Assembly: GCA_051745935.1 (NCBI GenBank) | Contig: JBNJEM010000069.1 | Location: 1 to 19,491, forward strand | Reading direction: 5' to 3' | DNA: 19,491 nt | Origin: JBNJEM01 sp051745935 | Lineage (GTDB): Bacteria; Planctomycetota; Planctomycetia; Pirellulales; Pirellulaceae | Part shown: piece after piece, positions 7,605-15,195 of the stretch | Position numbering within the stretch: the first letter of the stretch is position 1 | How the letters are laid out: each line of letters opens with the position of its first letter | The notes under the pieces: generated by a model | Seen by the model: the letters and a program-made list of their open reading frames with translations, nothing else | Database searches by the model: none | Told to the model about the DNA's origin: nothing | Position numbers and translations under genes: made by a program

Positions 7605-8468
7605 CTAATGGCTATACGGGGTGACCATGACGAAGTTCGTCCCGTTGCCTGACACCCTGACCGGTAGATGTATGCCGCCGTCGTCGCCCAAGCGGTGCGT
7701 CGAGGCGGCCGTGACGCGCAGGCGGGCCCGTTCCCGAATCACCTCGAACGCCGTCACCCGAACCACGCCCTCCGCGTCGTGCGTCGCGATCACGAAGGCG
7801 CGGACGCTGTCTACGCCATCGGCAACCAGCACTTCCTCGTCCGGGCGGTAATCCTCGCTAAGGGGCCGATTGGATTCGATGCCGTACTGTTCGTGACCGA
7901 GGAAATCCTCGACGTGAAGCAGCACCTCGCCGTCCTTGCGAGTGAGCCGCGTGATGCGACGCGTCTCCTTTTCCCGGACGATGTTCGGATACATCTTGAA
8001 CGGATTGGGTTGATGCTCGAACCCCGACAGGTAGGTGTCGCGTTGAAGGTTCCACGCACGGGGAAACTCCTTCCGCGCCTCGGCAATGAGGTCGTAATGA
8101 GGCAGCCGACCTCTCGAACTGGTGCGGAATGCCGACTTGGCCAGCGAATTAAAGAATTCGCCCCGCCATTGCACATCCGGGTCTTGTGCCAGGTCAAGGT
8201 CGAACTCCACGGGATGCGCGGTCGGCGCCGCTTCGGTGGTGAAGTGCCAGGATTGCTCCTCGTCCGGAAGACGTGCCCCGCCGACCGATTCCGCGGTCAC
8301 CGTGATCCGGTACCTCGTCTCCGGCTTAAGGGCGGTTTGGGAGTCTACATAAACGGCAAGGGCACGCCCATACCGGCCATCATTGGTCGGAAACAGTGTG
8401 CCCGAATACTCCGCCGGAAACACCTGAATTCCGCTTCGAAAACGCGTTGGGGAGCCGAAAATCTTCAT
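7605..8468 (-). pseudogene. Fragment of a large Ig-like-domain extracellular protein
   Basis: The 287 residues read from the ATG at 8468 begin in the middle of a bacterial Ig-like (Big_5-type) domain: IQVFPAEYSGTLFP, then ETRYRITVTAESVGGARLPD and WHFTTEA, which is the usual last strand. The following region (VQWRGEFFNSLAKSAF, PRAWNLQRDTYLSGFEHQPN, NIVREKETRRITRL, VEDFLGHEQYGIESNRPLS) resembles, as I recall the family, the middle of much longer secreted planctomycete proteins with glycoside-hydrolase-like C-termini. Here the signal peptide and the first Ig strands are missing, and the frame stops at 7605 after VTPYSH. The upstream open part of the frame is not protein-like and overlaps a repeat. 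The start has a poor Shine-Dalgarno. A truncated remnant is most likely; a short functional derivative is possible. Confidence 0.55.
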
Positions 8469-8502
8469 GGTCTTTTTATGGATTCTTACGGCTGTTAAAA
8501 CT

Positions 8503-8560
8503 GGGGGCCCGCTCCCAAAACTCGCTGGATGACAGGAAACCGGTTGGGTTCTGTCATGGC
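8503..8560 (-). repeat. Short dispersed repeat, second copy
   Basis: Shares the 14-mer CGCTCCCAAAACTC (8510-8523) and a similar TGTCATGGC end with 3547-3600. Its last bases overlap the stop codon of the SulP gene at 8554-8556. Similarity in the middle is modest. Confidence 0.4.
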
Positions 8561-10236
8561 GTGTCAAGGGGATACCCGGTAATCTCTTGAAGTGCCTGTT
8601 CGAGTGAAGCGTACTGAACGCACGGGGCGTGTTCGCCTGTCCATCCGGCCCGGGCAATCAGGTCGCGCACTGGCCCCTTTGTCTGAGCGAATGCAAAACG
8701 GACCCCGCGATCCCGAAAATCCTCCATCAGCTCTTCGAATGTCGCGATGGCAGAAGCGTCCATGTCATTGACACCCGACATATCCAGCAATACCCACTCC
8801 ACCTCGTCCCGTTCGGCGAGCCACTGTCGCAGGCGATTCTCGACGAACCGCGCGTTGGCAAAGTAGAGCGAGGCGTCCACGCGGAGCATTAATACTTGCG
8901 GGAACATCGTGGCGTCGCCGTAGCGACTGACATTTCGAAAAAGGCCTTCCTTGGCGACATACCCCAACTCCGCCATCCGTGGATGGGCACTTCGCCAGAT
9001 GAACAGCAGCAGAGAGAGAACAACGCCACCAAGCACTCCCGGCTCTACACCAACCACCAGAGTGCCGACAAAAGTGACCAGCAAACAGACTCCGTCAACC
9101 CGTTTCAACCGGAAGAGTCGGACGCCCTCTTTCACGTCGATTAGCCCCGAAACGGCCACGACAACCACGGCCGCGAGCACGGCTTTGGGAAGATAATAAA
9201 ACAGCGGCGTGAGAAACAGGAGCGTGAGCACGATGATTCCGCTGGTGATAAGCGAGGCGAGTTGGGTCTTGGCCCCCGCACTGTAATTGACTGCCGTGCG
9301 CGAAAACCCACCCGTCACGGGATAGCCCGAGAAGAAAGCGGCCGCGATATTGGCTAACCCCAAAGCGCGAAACTCCTGATCCGAGTCGACCCGATATTTC
9401 TCGTGAGCCGCCACCGACTGTGCAATGGCGATCGACTCCAAATACCCTACAAAAGCGATGGCGAAGGCTATCGGGATTAGCAACACAAACGTATCCGCGT
9501 CACCTGGCGGTAACGACAAGCCGGGAAGGCCTTGCGGCACCGATCCGACAACGGCCACGCCCTGGGTATCCAGCCGCAGACCCCATACGGAAACCGTGGT
9601 CAAAAGCACAATGGCCATTGAACCGGGAAAACGGGGCCACTTCCATTTTAGAATTCCCAATGCCAGAATGCTAAGTAGACCAAGGAACAGCGTGGGAGGG
9701 CTGACCTCGGCCACCCGATGGAACGCTGTCCACGCAGTCGCGAAGGCGGAGTCATCCTGCGTCAAGGGGATGCCGAGCAAATGCTTTAATTGGCTGAAAC
9801 AAATGATTAACGCGGCGGCCGAAGTAAATCCGCTTATGACCGCTCGCGAAAGGAAATTGACAAGAAATCCCGCGCGTAGAACCCCGAGAACAAACTGTAA
9901 TACACCCACCATGAGCGTGAGCAGCAGCACGATGGCAATGTATTGTTCAGAGCCGGGAGTGGCTAGGCCGGAGCATCGCGCGGCCACCATTAGGGAAACC
10001 ATGGCCACTGGACCAACCGCCAGTTGCCGGGAAGAGCCGAACAGTGCGTAGACCATCACGGGGACAACTGACGCGTAGAGACCCACCATGGGCGGCAGCT
10101 GGGCAACCATCGCGTAGGCCATCCCCTGGGGCACAAGCATGACGGCGACGGTAAGTCCGGCGAAAAGGTCGGGCCGCAGATTGCCCCGTTCGTAGTGCCG
10201 GATCCATCCCCAGGCTGGAAGGATCTTCTCAAACAT
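8554..10236 (-). CDS. SulP family inorganic anion transporter with STAS domain
   Basis: A 560-aa member of the SulP (SLC26-like) family of proton- or sodium-coupled anion transporters, which carry sulfate, bicarbonate or similar anions across the cytoplasmic membrane. The family signature is seen at residues 48-79: PPMVGLYASVVPVMVYALFG, then SSRQLAVGPVA. There follows a series of hydrophobic helices, including GYLESIAIAQSVA and the FFSGYPVTGGFSRTAVN segment typical of SulP helices. The C-terminal STAS domain includes VLMLRVDASLYFANARFVEN and VLLDMSGVNDMDASAIATFE. The frame is open for 38 codons upstream, but those codons read through a dispersed repeat. The ATG at 10236 begins the usual MFxxxxPxxxWxxxY start and is chosen despite a weak Shine-Dalgarno. 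The two YeeE/YedE genes lie upstream on the same strand, 150 bp away, suggesting a sulfur-uptake cluster with sulfate or another sulfur anion as substrate. Confidence 0.95.
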   Translation of the reverse strand: MFEKILPAWGWIRHYERGNLRPDLFAGLTVAVMLVPQGMAYAMVAQLPPMVGLYASVVPVMVYALFGSSRQLAVGPVAMVSLMVAARCSGLATPGSEQYIAIVLLLTLMVGVLQFVLGVLRAGFLVNFLSRAVISGFTSAAALIICFSQLKHLLGIPLTQDDSAFATAWTAFHRVAEVSPPTLFLGLLSILALGILKWKWPRFPGSMAIVLLTTVSVWGLRLDTQGVAVVGSVPQGLPGLSLPPGDADTFVLLIPIAFAIAFVGYLESIAIAQSVAAHEKYRVDSDQEFRALGLANIAAAFFSGYPVTGGFSRTAVNYSAGAKTQLASLITSGIIVLTLLFLTPLFYYLPKAVLAAVVVVAVSGLIDVKEGVRLFRLKRVDGVCLLVTFVGTLVVGVEPGVLGGVVLSLLLFIWRSAHPRMAELGYVAKEGLFRNVSRYGDATMFPQVLMLRVDASLYFANARFVENRLRQWLAERDEVEWVLLDMSGVNDMDASAIATFEELMEDFRDRGVRFAFAQTKGPVRDLIARAGWTGEHAPCVQYASLEQALQEITGYPLDTP

Positions 10237-10260
10237 GGTTTTGTCTCTAGCCAAGTCGTT

Positions 10261-10363
10261 TATACCGATCGCGGATGACTTTCTCCGCCGCGAGTCCGAC
10301 CAACGGGAGGACGGCTTGCGTCGGGCAGCTTTCCATCCGGAAAAATCCAACCGCCTGAAATAT
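10261..10363 (-). repeat. 105-bp dispersed repeat, copy C
   Basis: Inverted relative to copies A and B, with the same invariant centre. It fills most of the gap between the SulP gene and the YeeE/YedE gene upstream of it. It therefore sits inside what looks like one transcription unit, 24 bp from each gene. Confidence 0.85.
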
Positions 10364-10386
10364 CACGGGAAACGAACTTGCCACGC

Positions 10387-10944
10387 CTACAATCCGGCGA
10401 GTTCGATCACGATCAGTAGCGCCACCAATGCGGCCGCCACGGGAACGACCATGCCCCATGGATTGACCTTCAACAACTCCGGAAGCGTCACGCTGCCGAA
10501 AGTCCCCTTGTTCAGAACTCGCCTCTCCAAACTGGGATACACGACCGCGAAAAGGCCGGCTCCCACCAGCATCCCCGTAACGCCGCCGAAAAGTGCGTCG
10601 AGGTAGCCGTTTCCGACTGCTCCCGCGACCGTGCCCGGGCAATAGCCGAGGATTCCGAATCCCGCTCCAAACACCAACCCACCGACAACCGTGGAACCCA
10701 CCGACCCCGGTTTAGGGTGAAGCTGAGCGAAACCAAGACTTTTCAGAGCGTGAACGCCAATCATGCCGGTAATCACGGCCGTCAGCATAACCTTGACGAC
10801 CGTAAAATCTTCCAGCAAGAGCTGAGCGATGATCACGTTGTATTTGGTTACGCCTCCCTTGTGCAACAAAAAACCGAACAGAATACCGGTCCCTAATCCT
10901 ACTGCCAATTGCAGTCGCTTATTTCCGTGTATTTCCGTGAACAT
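10387..10944 (-). CDS. YeeE/YedE family transporter, half-size (second subunit)
   Basis: A 185-aa integral membrane protein of the YeeE/YedE (sulf_transp) family, whose characterised relatives take up thiosulfate or other sulfur compounds. Visible features are FGFLLHKGGVTKYNVI near residues 22-38 and the conserved cysteine loop FGAGFGILGYCPGTVAGAVG at about 95-115. There are four or five hydrophobic helices, ending with VVPVAAALVALLIVIELAGL. Half-size members work as pairs, and the partner starts 13 bp upstream. The frame extends further upstream, but the ATG at 10944 has a strong AGGAGA 6-7 nt before it and gives the normal N-terminus. It is probably translated from the same message as the gene upstream. 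Confidence 0.87.
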   Translation of the reverse strand: MFTEIHGNKRLQLAVGLGTGILFGFLLHKGGVTKYNVIIAQLLLEDFTVVKVMLTAVITGMIGVHALKSLGFAQLHPKPGSVGSTVVGGLVFGAGFGILGYCPGTVAGAVGNGYLDALFGGVTGMLVGAGLFAVVYPSLERRVLNKGTFGSVTLPELLKVNPWGMVVPVAAALVALLIVIELAGL

Positions 10945-10957
10945 GGCACTTTTCTCC

Positions 10958-11479
10958 TCATGCGGCGATCCAGCGAAAAACCAGCATCGCCGTGACAACT
11001 CCCCCAATGAAGAAGCAGGCCACGGCAATCCAACTGCTCACCGCAAGCTGGAGTGAGCCGCTGATACCATGGCCACTGGTGCACCCGCCAGCCCACCGCG
11101 CGCCAACTCCCATCAGCACTCCTCCGACGAAGGCCACGACGAGTCTGAGTGAGATCACCGGCCCAAATGCCGCGGCCCACGTCGACGGCAGCCACCGCAG
11201 CGAGAAATCACCGGAGAGGATGGCCGAAAGAAAGGCTCCAATGACCACGCCGGCCACGAGCATCCACTCCCAGTCAATTTCCGGCGCGAACTTCTGGTAA
11301 TACGGCCTCTGGTTCACTTTTTGACCGCGAATGTAGCGCTCGATCATGCCGCTGGTTCGGGCGAACGCCGTCGAGCATCCCAGGGGCTTGTCCGACAAAA
11401 GAAACGTTATCCAACTCAACACACCGATTCCGATACCGGCAGCGTAAGGCGACCATTGAGTCATCGTTATCCAACCCAT
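10958..11479 (-). CDS. YeeE/YedE family transporter, half-size (first subunit)
   Basis: A 173-aa membrane protein, the partner of the next gene. Two cysteine motifs of the family are seen: LGCSTAFARTSG at residues 33-44, and the loop ARWAGGCTSGHGISG at about 127-141, where the GCTSGHG cysteine is the one linked to thiosulfate passage in the TsuA-type channels. Hydrophobic helices are at about 10-28, 73-90, 105-125 and 148-170. The start is well supported by AAGGAGATAT before ATG 11479. It is the first gene of the apparent operon YeeE, YedE, SulP. No rhodanese, persulfide dioxygenase or ArsR-type regulator, which often accompany such pairs, is in the window. The exact sulfur substrate is inferred from family knowledge only. 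Confidence 0.88.
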   Translation of the reverse strand: MGWITMTQWSPYAAGIGIGVLSWITFLLSDKPLGCSTAFARTSGMIERYIRGQKVNQRPYYQKFAPEIDWEWMLVAGVVIGAFLSAILSGDFSLRWLPSTWAAAFGPVISLRLVVAFVGGVLMGVGARWAGGCTSGHGISGSLQLAVSSWIAVACFFIGGVVTAMLVFRWIAA

Positions 11480-11910
11480 CAGACATATCTCCTTATTAGC
11501 GCGTCATGTCACCGCCGCTGAAACGAAGCGGCCCCTTCCGCGAACGTTGATTCAAGTGATATCCAACCAGCCGATCTAACCCAACTCTCCAGATCCATCG
11601 TGCAGCCTTTTCTACTTACTCGGAAGAATTCGACAACCAACAAGACAACCAACAAGATGTCACGGTCGCGTGGTAAGCGCCGTCCGGCGAAGGCGGCGCG
11701 GTTAACACCCAAGTCGATCCGCCAAGCTCCAGCGACGGTTCGGTTTTATCACGGGCTGTCAATGCCGGCATCATTGCCATTCGCAATGGCGGCGTGTCAG
11801 TTGGCGGAAGGAGCAATCATTGCGCGCACCGCAACCGGCGATAAACGATTCATGTTGATTCTCGGCTGGACCTTTGCGCTTCGCGTCAATCCGCATGCGC
11901 GTCCGCGGCA
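11480..11910. other. Intergenic region with leader hairpin and a tandem duplication
   Basis: No gene is supported. On the minus strand, in the leader of the sulfur-uptake operon, GCCGCT (11514-11519) and AGCGGC (11527-11532) form a 6-bp hairpin 35 bp before the first start codon. ACAACCAACAAG is repeated exactly in tandem at 11633-11656. No clear promoter is seen; the best minus-strand candidate has weak -35 and -10 boxes. Confidence 0.4.
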
Positions 11911-12177
11911 CTACCGCTCGTACTGCTCGATCGCATCGTCGCCCGGCCACTTGGGAACCCCGCCGATGTAAGGATAATCATCGAATTTCGCCTTCGCATC
12001 CGTTTCGCGAAGGTCGCCGGTCCGCTTGAAATAGTCGGTCAGCCGCGCGGCCAGCTTCTCCTTGACCTCGACAAATCTCGGATCGTCAACGACGTTCTTG
12101 ACCTGATCGTCGTCAACCGCCAACACGTACAACTCCTCGGCCGGTCGCTTGGCGAAGGACAGGTCATAGTAGCGGCG
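11911..12177 (-). pseudogene. C-terminal remnant of a sulfatase
   Basis: About 88 residues, starting YYDLSFAKRPAEELYVLAVD and continuing NVVDDPRFVEVKEKLAARL and YFKRTGDLRETDAKAKFDDY, match the C-terminal subdomain of planctomycete N-sulfoglucosamine-sulfohydrolase-like sulfatases (EELYxLxxDxxQxxNVxDDP). The whole catalytic part, including the CxPSR formylglycine site, is missing. The frame upstream to 12318 is unrelated, proline- and arginine-rich sequence. The remnant is therefore a 5'-truncated sulfatase gene and probably not functional. An intact but different sulfatase lies 600 bp upstream on the same strand. Confidence 0.68.
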
Positions 12178-12493
12178 GACAAAGCTCGGTCGTTTTAACT
12201 CCACGCGGACGACCAACCAGGCCAGGACAGAAGTCGCCGCCCCCCCTTTCGCCAGCGTGTCAACTGTTATCCCAGCAGCCGAGCGGTTCGGCCTCGGTCC
12301 CCGCTGATCGCTCCGCAAATCCAGTCAACCGGTTCGATCCGTTTGCCCTGTGCCGACGTTCTCGCTGTTTCGACTCGGTCCAGTGTAACGCTAGACTGGA
12401 TTCCCACCAAGGCGTTTTCGATTAATGGATCTCATTGTACATTGCAGGAGGCTACTAGACCGCGCGCGGAGATGACAGTGCCATTCGTTCCTG
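12178..12493. other. Intergenic region, nothing recognised
   Basis: Between the sulfatase remnant and the MITE-like element I see no gene, promoter or repeat that I can support. The open frame that continues from the remnant into this stretch is not protein-like. Confidence 0.4.
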
Positions 12494-12746
12494 GTAGCCG
12501 TTCACGGGCGCCGCTACACCGCCTGGACACGCAAGGCCCGGATGGATGCCACGGGCTTGTCCCGTGGTGGTTCACGCTCGCCGCTACAAACCGGCCAGAC
12601 AGACCACTCCTGGCCGTCGGTAGCGTGGAACGTAATGGACCACGGGACAAGCCCGTGGCATTTGCATCCGGCAAAGCCCTTTTTCAACATGTGCAACGGA
12701 AGTGCGAACGTCTGCGGATATCGGTCTCTTGCCCGTGAACGGTTAC
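12494..12746 (-). mobile_element. MITE-like element with terminal and nested inverted repeats
   Basis: A 253-bp unit bounded by 16-bp terminal inverted repeats with one mismatch: GTAGCCGTTCACGGGC at 12494 and the reverse complement of GTAACCGTTCACGGGC at 12731-12746. Inside, 23-bp arms at 12546-12568 and 12639-12661 are perfect inverted copies. Each arm is itself a hairpin, CCACGGG-CTTGT-CCCGTGG. It carries no coding capacity. Parts recur at 4483-4560 and 5219-5390. TTCCTG occurs just outside both ends but with a 2-bp offset on the right, so a target duplication is not established. It lies 30 bp downstream of the intact sulfatase gene. Confidence 0.65.
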
Positions 12747-12776
12747 CTTTCCTGATACCGTTTCCCAGCCTTTTCC

Positions 12777-14255
12777 TCAGCGGTACCATGCCGGCGTTCC
12801 AAACCAGTCGTGCATTTCCTGGGTGAACGGCGCCACGACCTCGGGCGGCTCCGGCACGTGGCCGCGGTCGCCCGTTTCGGCCATCCAGGTGTCCAAGGCG
12901 GCACGCAGCCGCAGCAGGGCCTCGCGGTGCTCCGGTTCCTCCGACGCCGCGAGGTTGACAGTCTCGTGCGGATCGGACTCGGTGTCGTACAGTTCCTCCT
13001 CCGGGGCCCGCTCCGACATGAGCGCCAGGGCCGGACCGGCCAGTTTCCCCTCGGCATGGAGGCGGCGCATCAGCGGCATGATCAAGAAGCACTTCTCCTT
13101 GTAGCGGTTCAGCGAGGCCACCGTGGCGTACGGCGGATAGTTCCGGATGTACCGCCAGCGCCGATCGCGCGCAGTGCGCACCCGCGCCTGGGTTTCGTCA
13201 ATGCGGTCGCGAGCGCTGAATGCGTAGGTGCGCGGCGGGGCGGCGTCGGCTCCCAGCAGATTGCGACTGTGCATCCCCGCGGGACGCGGAAGGCCGGCCA
13301 TGGCCAACGTCGTGGCGGTGATGTCCAGCAGACTGACCACCGAGTTGTCGACCCGACCGGGCAGGATCTGAGGCGGCGCGACGAAGTGTTTCGGCCAGCG
13401 GACGATCAGCGGCACGTGCAGGCCGGTATCGTAGCACCAGTGAATCCCCCGAGGCTCCATCCGGCCATTGTCCGCGAAGAACAGCACGACCGTCTTCTCG
13501 AGTATTCCCTCCTTTTCCAACTGCCCCAGGATGCGTCCCACGTGGACATCCATGAGCGACGTGGTGTTCAGGTAACGCGCCCACTCCTGGCGGACGATCG
13601 GGTGGTCGGGGTAGTAGGGCGGCGGGGTGACGTTCTCGGGCGTGGCGATGCGCGGCAGGCGCGGATCGTCTTCCCCTACCCACTTCACCCGCTTCTTTTT
13701 CCAGGTTTGCCGGTCGTAGATATCGTACTCGGCCTCGGGCATGTTGATCATCGCGAAAAACGGCTGCCGGCCCTTCAACGCCGCCCAATCCTCGGTGTCG
13801 AAAATCGGGCCCTCGTTGACGAAGTTGAGGTCCAACTTGGCGGTTCCCACCACCTCCCCCTCGATCTCCTTGATATTGGCGGTGAAGTAGCCCGCCTCCT
13901 TCAGCCGGTGCGTCAGCGGCCGTGCCCCCTCCGGCAGGCGAAAGTCGTCGTCGCGATGGGACCGCATGTGATGGGTGTCGGTTGTCGTCTGATAGAAGCC
14001 CGTCATGAAGGCCGAGCGGCTTGGCGCGCATACCGGCGCGGTGGAAAAGACGCGCGTATAGCGCAGGCCCTCGGCGGCCAGCCGGTCGATGTTCGGGGTT
14101 GAAACCAGTTTCTCGCCGTAGCATCCGAACTCCAGGTTGGCATTCTCAGCAATAATCCAAACGATGTTCGGGCCCTGGATTTCTTGGGCATCGCTGAAGT
14201 GGACGGCCATCGGCAGTCCCAGCAGAGCGGTTAGAAGGAGGTATGTACGATTCAT
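12777..14255 (-). CDS. Secreted sulfatase (type I, formylglycine-dependent)
   Basis: A 492-aa sulfatase that should hydrolyse sulfate esters, or N-sulfate, of sulfated glycans in the periplasm or outside the cell. The signal peptide covers residues 1-23 (RTYLLLTALLGLPMAVHFSDA). The active-site motif VCAPSRSAFMTG has Cys76, which is converted to formylglycine by the CxPSR rule. Other family blocks are NIVWIIAE at 30-37, TPNIDRLAAEGLRYTRVFST at 53-72, FFADNGRMEPRG (late metal ligands), DITATTLAMAGLP and EEELYDTESDPHETVNLA. The usual DD or ED metal-binding pair in the first block is EN (37-38) here. The start is the ATG at 14255, which begins the signal peptide; a longer open frame upstream is not protein-like. 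A long open frame on the opposite strand is a shadow. A MITE-like element follows the stop. Confidence 0.95.
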   Translation of the reverse strand: MNRTYLLLTALLGLPMAVHFSDAQEIQGPNIVWIIAENANLEFGCYGEKLVSTPNIDRLAAEGLRYTRVFSTAPVCAPSRSAFMTGFYQTTTDTHHMRSHRDDDFRLPEGARPLTHRLKEAGYFTANIKEIEGEVVGTAKLDLNFVNEGPIFDTEDWAALKGRQPFFAMINMPEAEYDIYDRQTWKKKRVKWVGEDDPRLPRIATPENVTPPPYYPDHPIVRQEWARYLNTTSLMDVHVGRILGQLEKEGILEKTVVLFFADNGRMEPRGIHWCYDTGLHVPLIVRWPKHFVAPPQILPGRVDNSVVSLLDITATTLAMAGLPRPAGMHSRNLLGADAAPPRTYAFSARDRIDETQARVRTARDRRWRYIRNYPPYATVASLNRYKEKCFLIMPLMRRLHAEGKLAGPALALMSERAPEEELYDTESDPHETVNLAASEEPEHREALLRLRAALDTWMAETGDRGHVPEPPEVVAPFTQEMHDWFGTPAWYR

Positions 14256-14367
14256 GGTCGCGGCGGTCCCGTGATGCGAGGAGTTTGCGGAAAATGGGCC
14301 TCGGCCCCTGTGCCGCACCGACGGCGGAACGTGAGCCGACTGGGCGTGGTTCGGGCACCTCCCATCC

Positions 14368-14805
14368 CTAGTGATAGGTTCGGTGGACCATGGCGTCGGC
14401 CTTCGGGAAGTTGGCCACCGTCATGGCGTCCATGTTCCAGTGGCAGACTACGCCGCCCCCCGCAGTGCCACCAGCCCGAGCAGGGGCCGTTCGGTAAGCT
14501 GGGCCGCGTAGCCAAACTGGACCAACTGATAGCAATTTTGGCCCCATACCGGACAGATTGCAACCCGCCCGAACTGATAACGAATAAGAATTCCGACCCC
14601 CGGCCGCCGACTGACCGACCGACCGACCGACTGATGCTAAACCAATAACCAATTTCCGAACTCGGTGGTGTTTTGTGGTTGGACGGGCCAGGGCACCAAC
14701 GGTGCGTGGCACCGTTTCCCGTGCGGCAAGCAGGACTGTCGTCACGAGGGCAACGGCCCCCACCGACTTGAGGGTCTTTCGCTGCGAGAATCGGTGATCG
14801 CTCAT
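14368..14805 (-). CDS. Doubtful hypothetical protein with signal-like N-terminus
   Basis: An open frame of 145 aa with an ATG at 14805, preceded by GGGGAAGC about 5 nt upstream. The N-terminus (QRKTLKSVGAVALVTTVLLA) reads as a signal peptide or membrane anchor. The last 25 codons (VCHWNMDAMTVANFPKADAM) use almost only G or C in third positions, as real genes here do. The middle, however, is low-complexity (RSVGRSVGQSAAG from a GACC repeat) with mixed codon use. It could be a real small secreted protein, the two ends of a gene with an insertion in the middle, or chance. The family is not recognised. Confidence 0.35.
   Translation of the reverse strand: MSDHRFSQRKTLKSVGAVALVTTVLLAARETVPRTVGALARPTTKHHRVRKLVIGLASVGRSVGQSAAGGRNSYSLSVRAGCNLSGMGPKLLSVGPVWLRGPAYRTAPARAGGTAGGGVVCHWNMDAMTVANFPKADAMVHRTYH
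14609..14634. repeat. GACC tetranucleotide microsatellite
   Basis: GACT, then four GACC units, then GACT GA. This is a short simple repeat whose unit number could vary by slippage. It lies within the doubtful ORF at 14368-14805, where a change in unit number would shift the frame. Confidence 0.8.
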
Positions 14806-14946
14806 TTTTGCTTCCCCGCGTTTGCCCGGAAACCTTTCGTGTGTTTTCCGCCTCGATCAACGCTGTTACGTGAGGTAGAATACCAGTAAGTGGCCGATTG
14901 GGCTACGACGGACCGACAATCAGCTAGTATTAGGAGGTGTCAACCG

Positions 14947-15195
14947 ATGGCCGAGCTAGTTTTGCGACAAGTCGAACCGGCGATTGTCGAGAAGCTGAAG
15001 GAACGTGCCGACAAGCACCGTCGGAGTGTCGAGGACGAGCACCGGGAGATTCTCCGTGAAGCCCTGTTGGTGGGCGAGGAGGATGCATCGACGATGACAT
15101 TCGAAGAGTACCTGAGGAAAATGCCCGACGTAGGAACGGACGAGGATTTTTCCAGGATCGAAGGATCGTTCCGAGACGTTGGGCTGGTAGAGTGA
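14947..15195 (+). CDS. FitA-like antitoxin
   Basis: An 82-aa antitoxin of the FitA/VapB type. The N-terminal half, with ELVLRQVEPAIVEKLKERAD and SVEDEHREILREAL, matches the ribbon-helix-helix DNA-binding region of FitA-like proteins, which bind their own operator as a complex with the toxin. The C-terminal half (MTFEEYLRKMPDVGTDEDFS and FRDVGLVE) is acidic and probably wraps the toxin's active site. An AGGAGGTG Shine-Dalgarno at 14932-14939 fixes the ATG at 14947; the open frame reaches further upstream without a ribosome site. The stop overlaps the toxin start, the usual sign of coupled translation. Confidence 0.87.
   Translation: MAELVLRQVEPAIVEKLKERADKHRRSVEDEHREILREALLVGEEDASTMTFEEYLRKMPDVGTDEDFSRIEGSFRDVGLVE

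Noticed and set aside
10237..10350. N-terminal extension of SulP
   Set aside because: The extra codons translate the 105-bp repeat, which is also found in intergenic places in other frames.
12810..14102. 430-codon open frame on the plus strand
   Set aside because: It is antisense to the sulfatase, whose catalytic motifs are clear.
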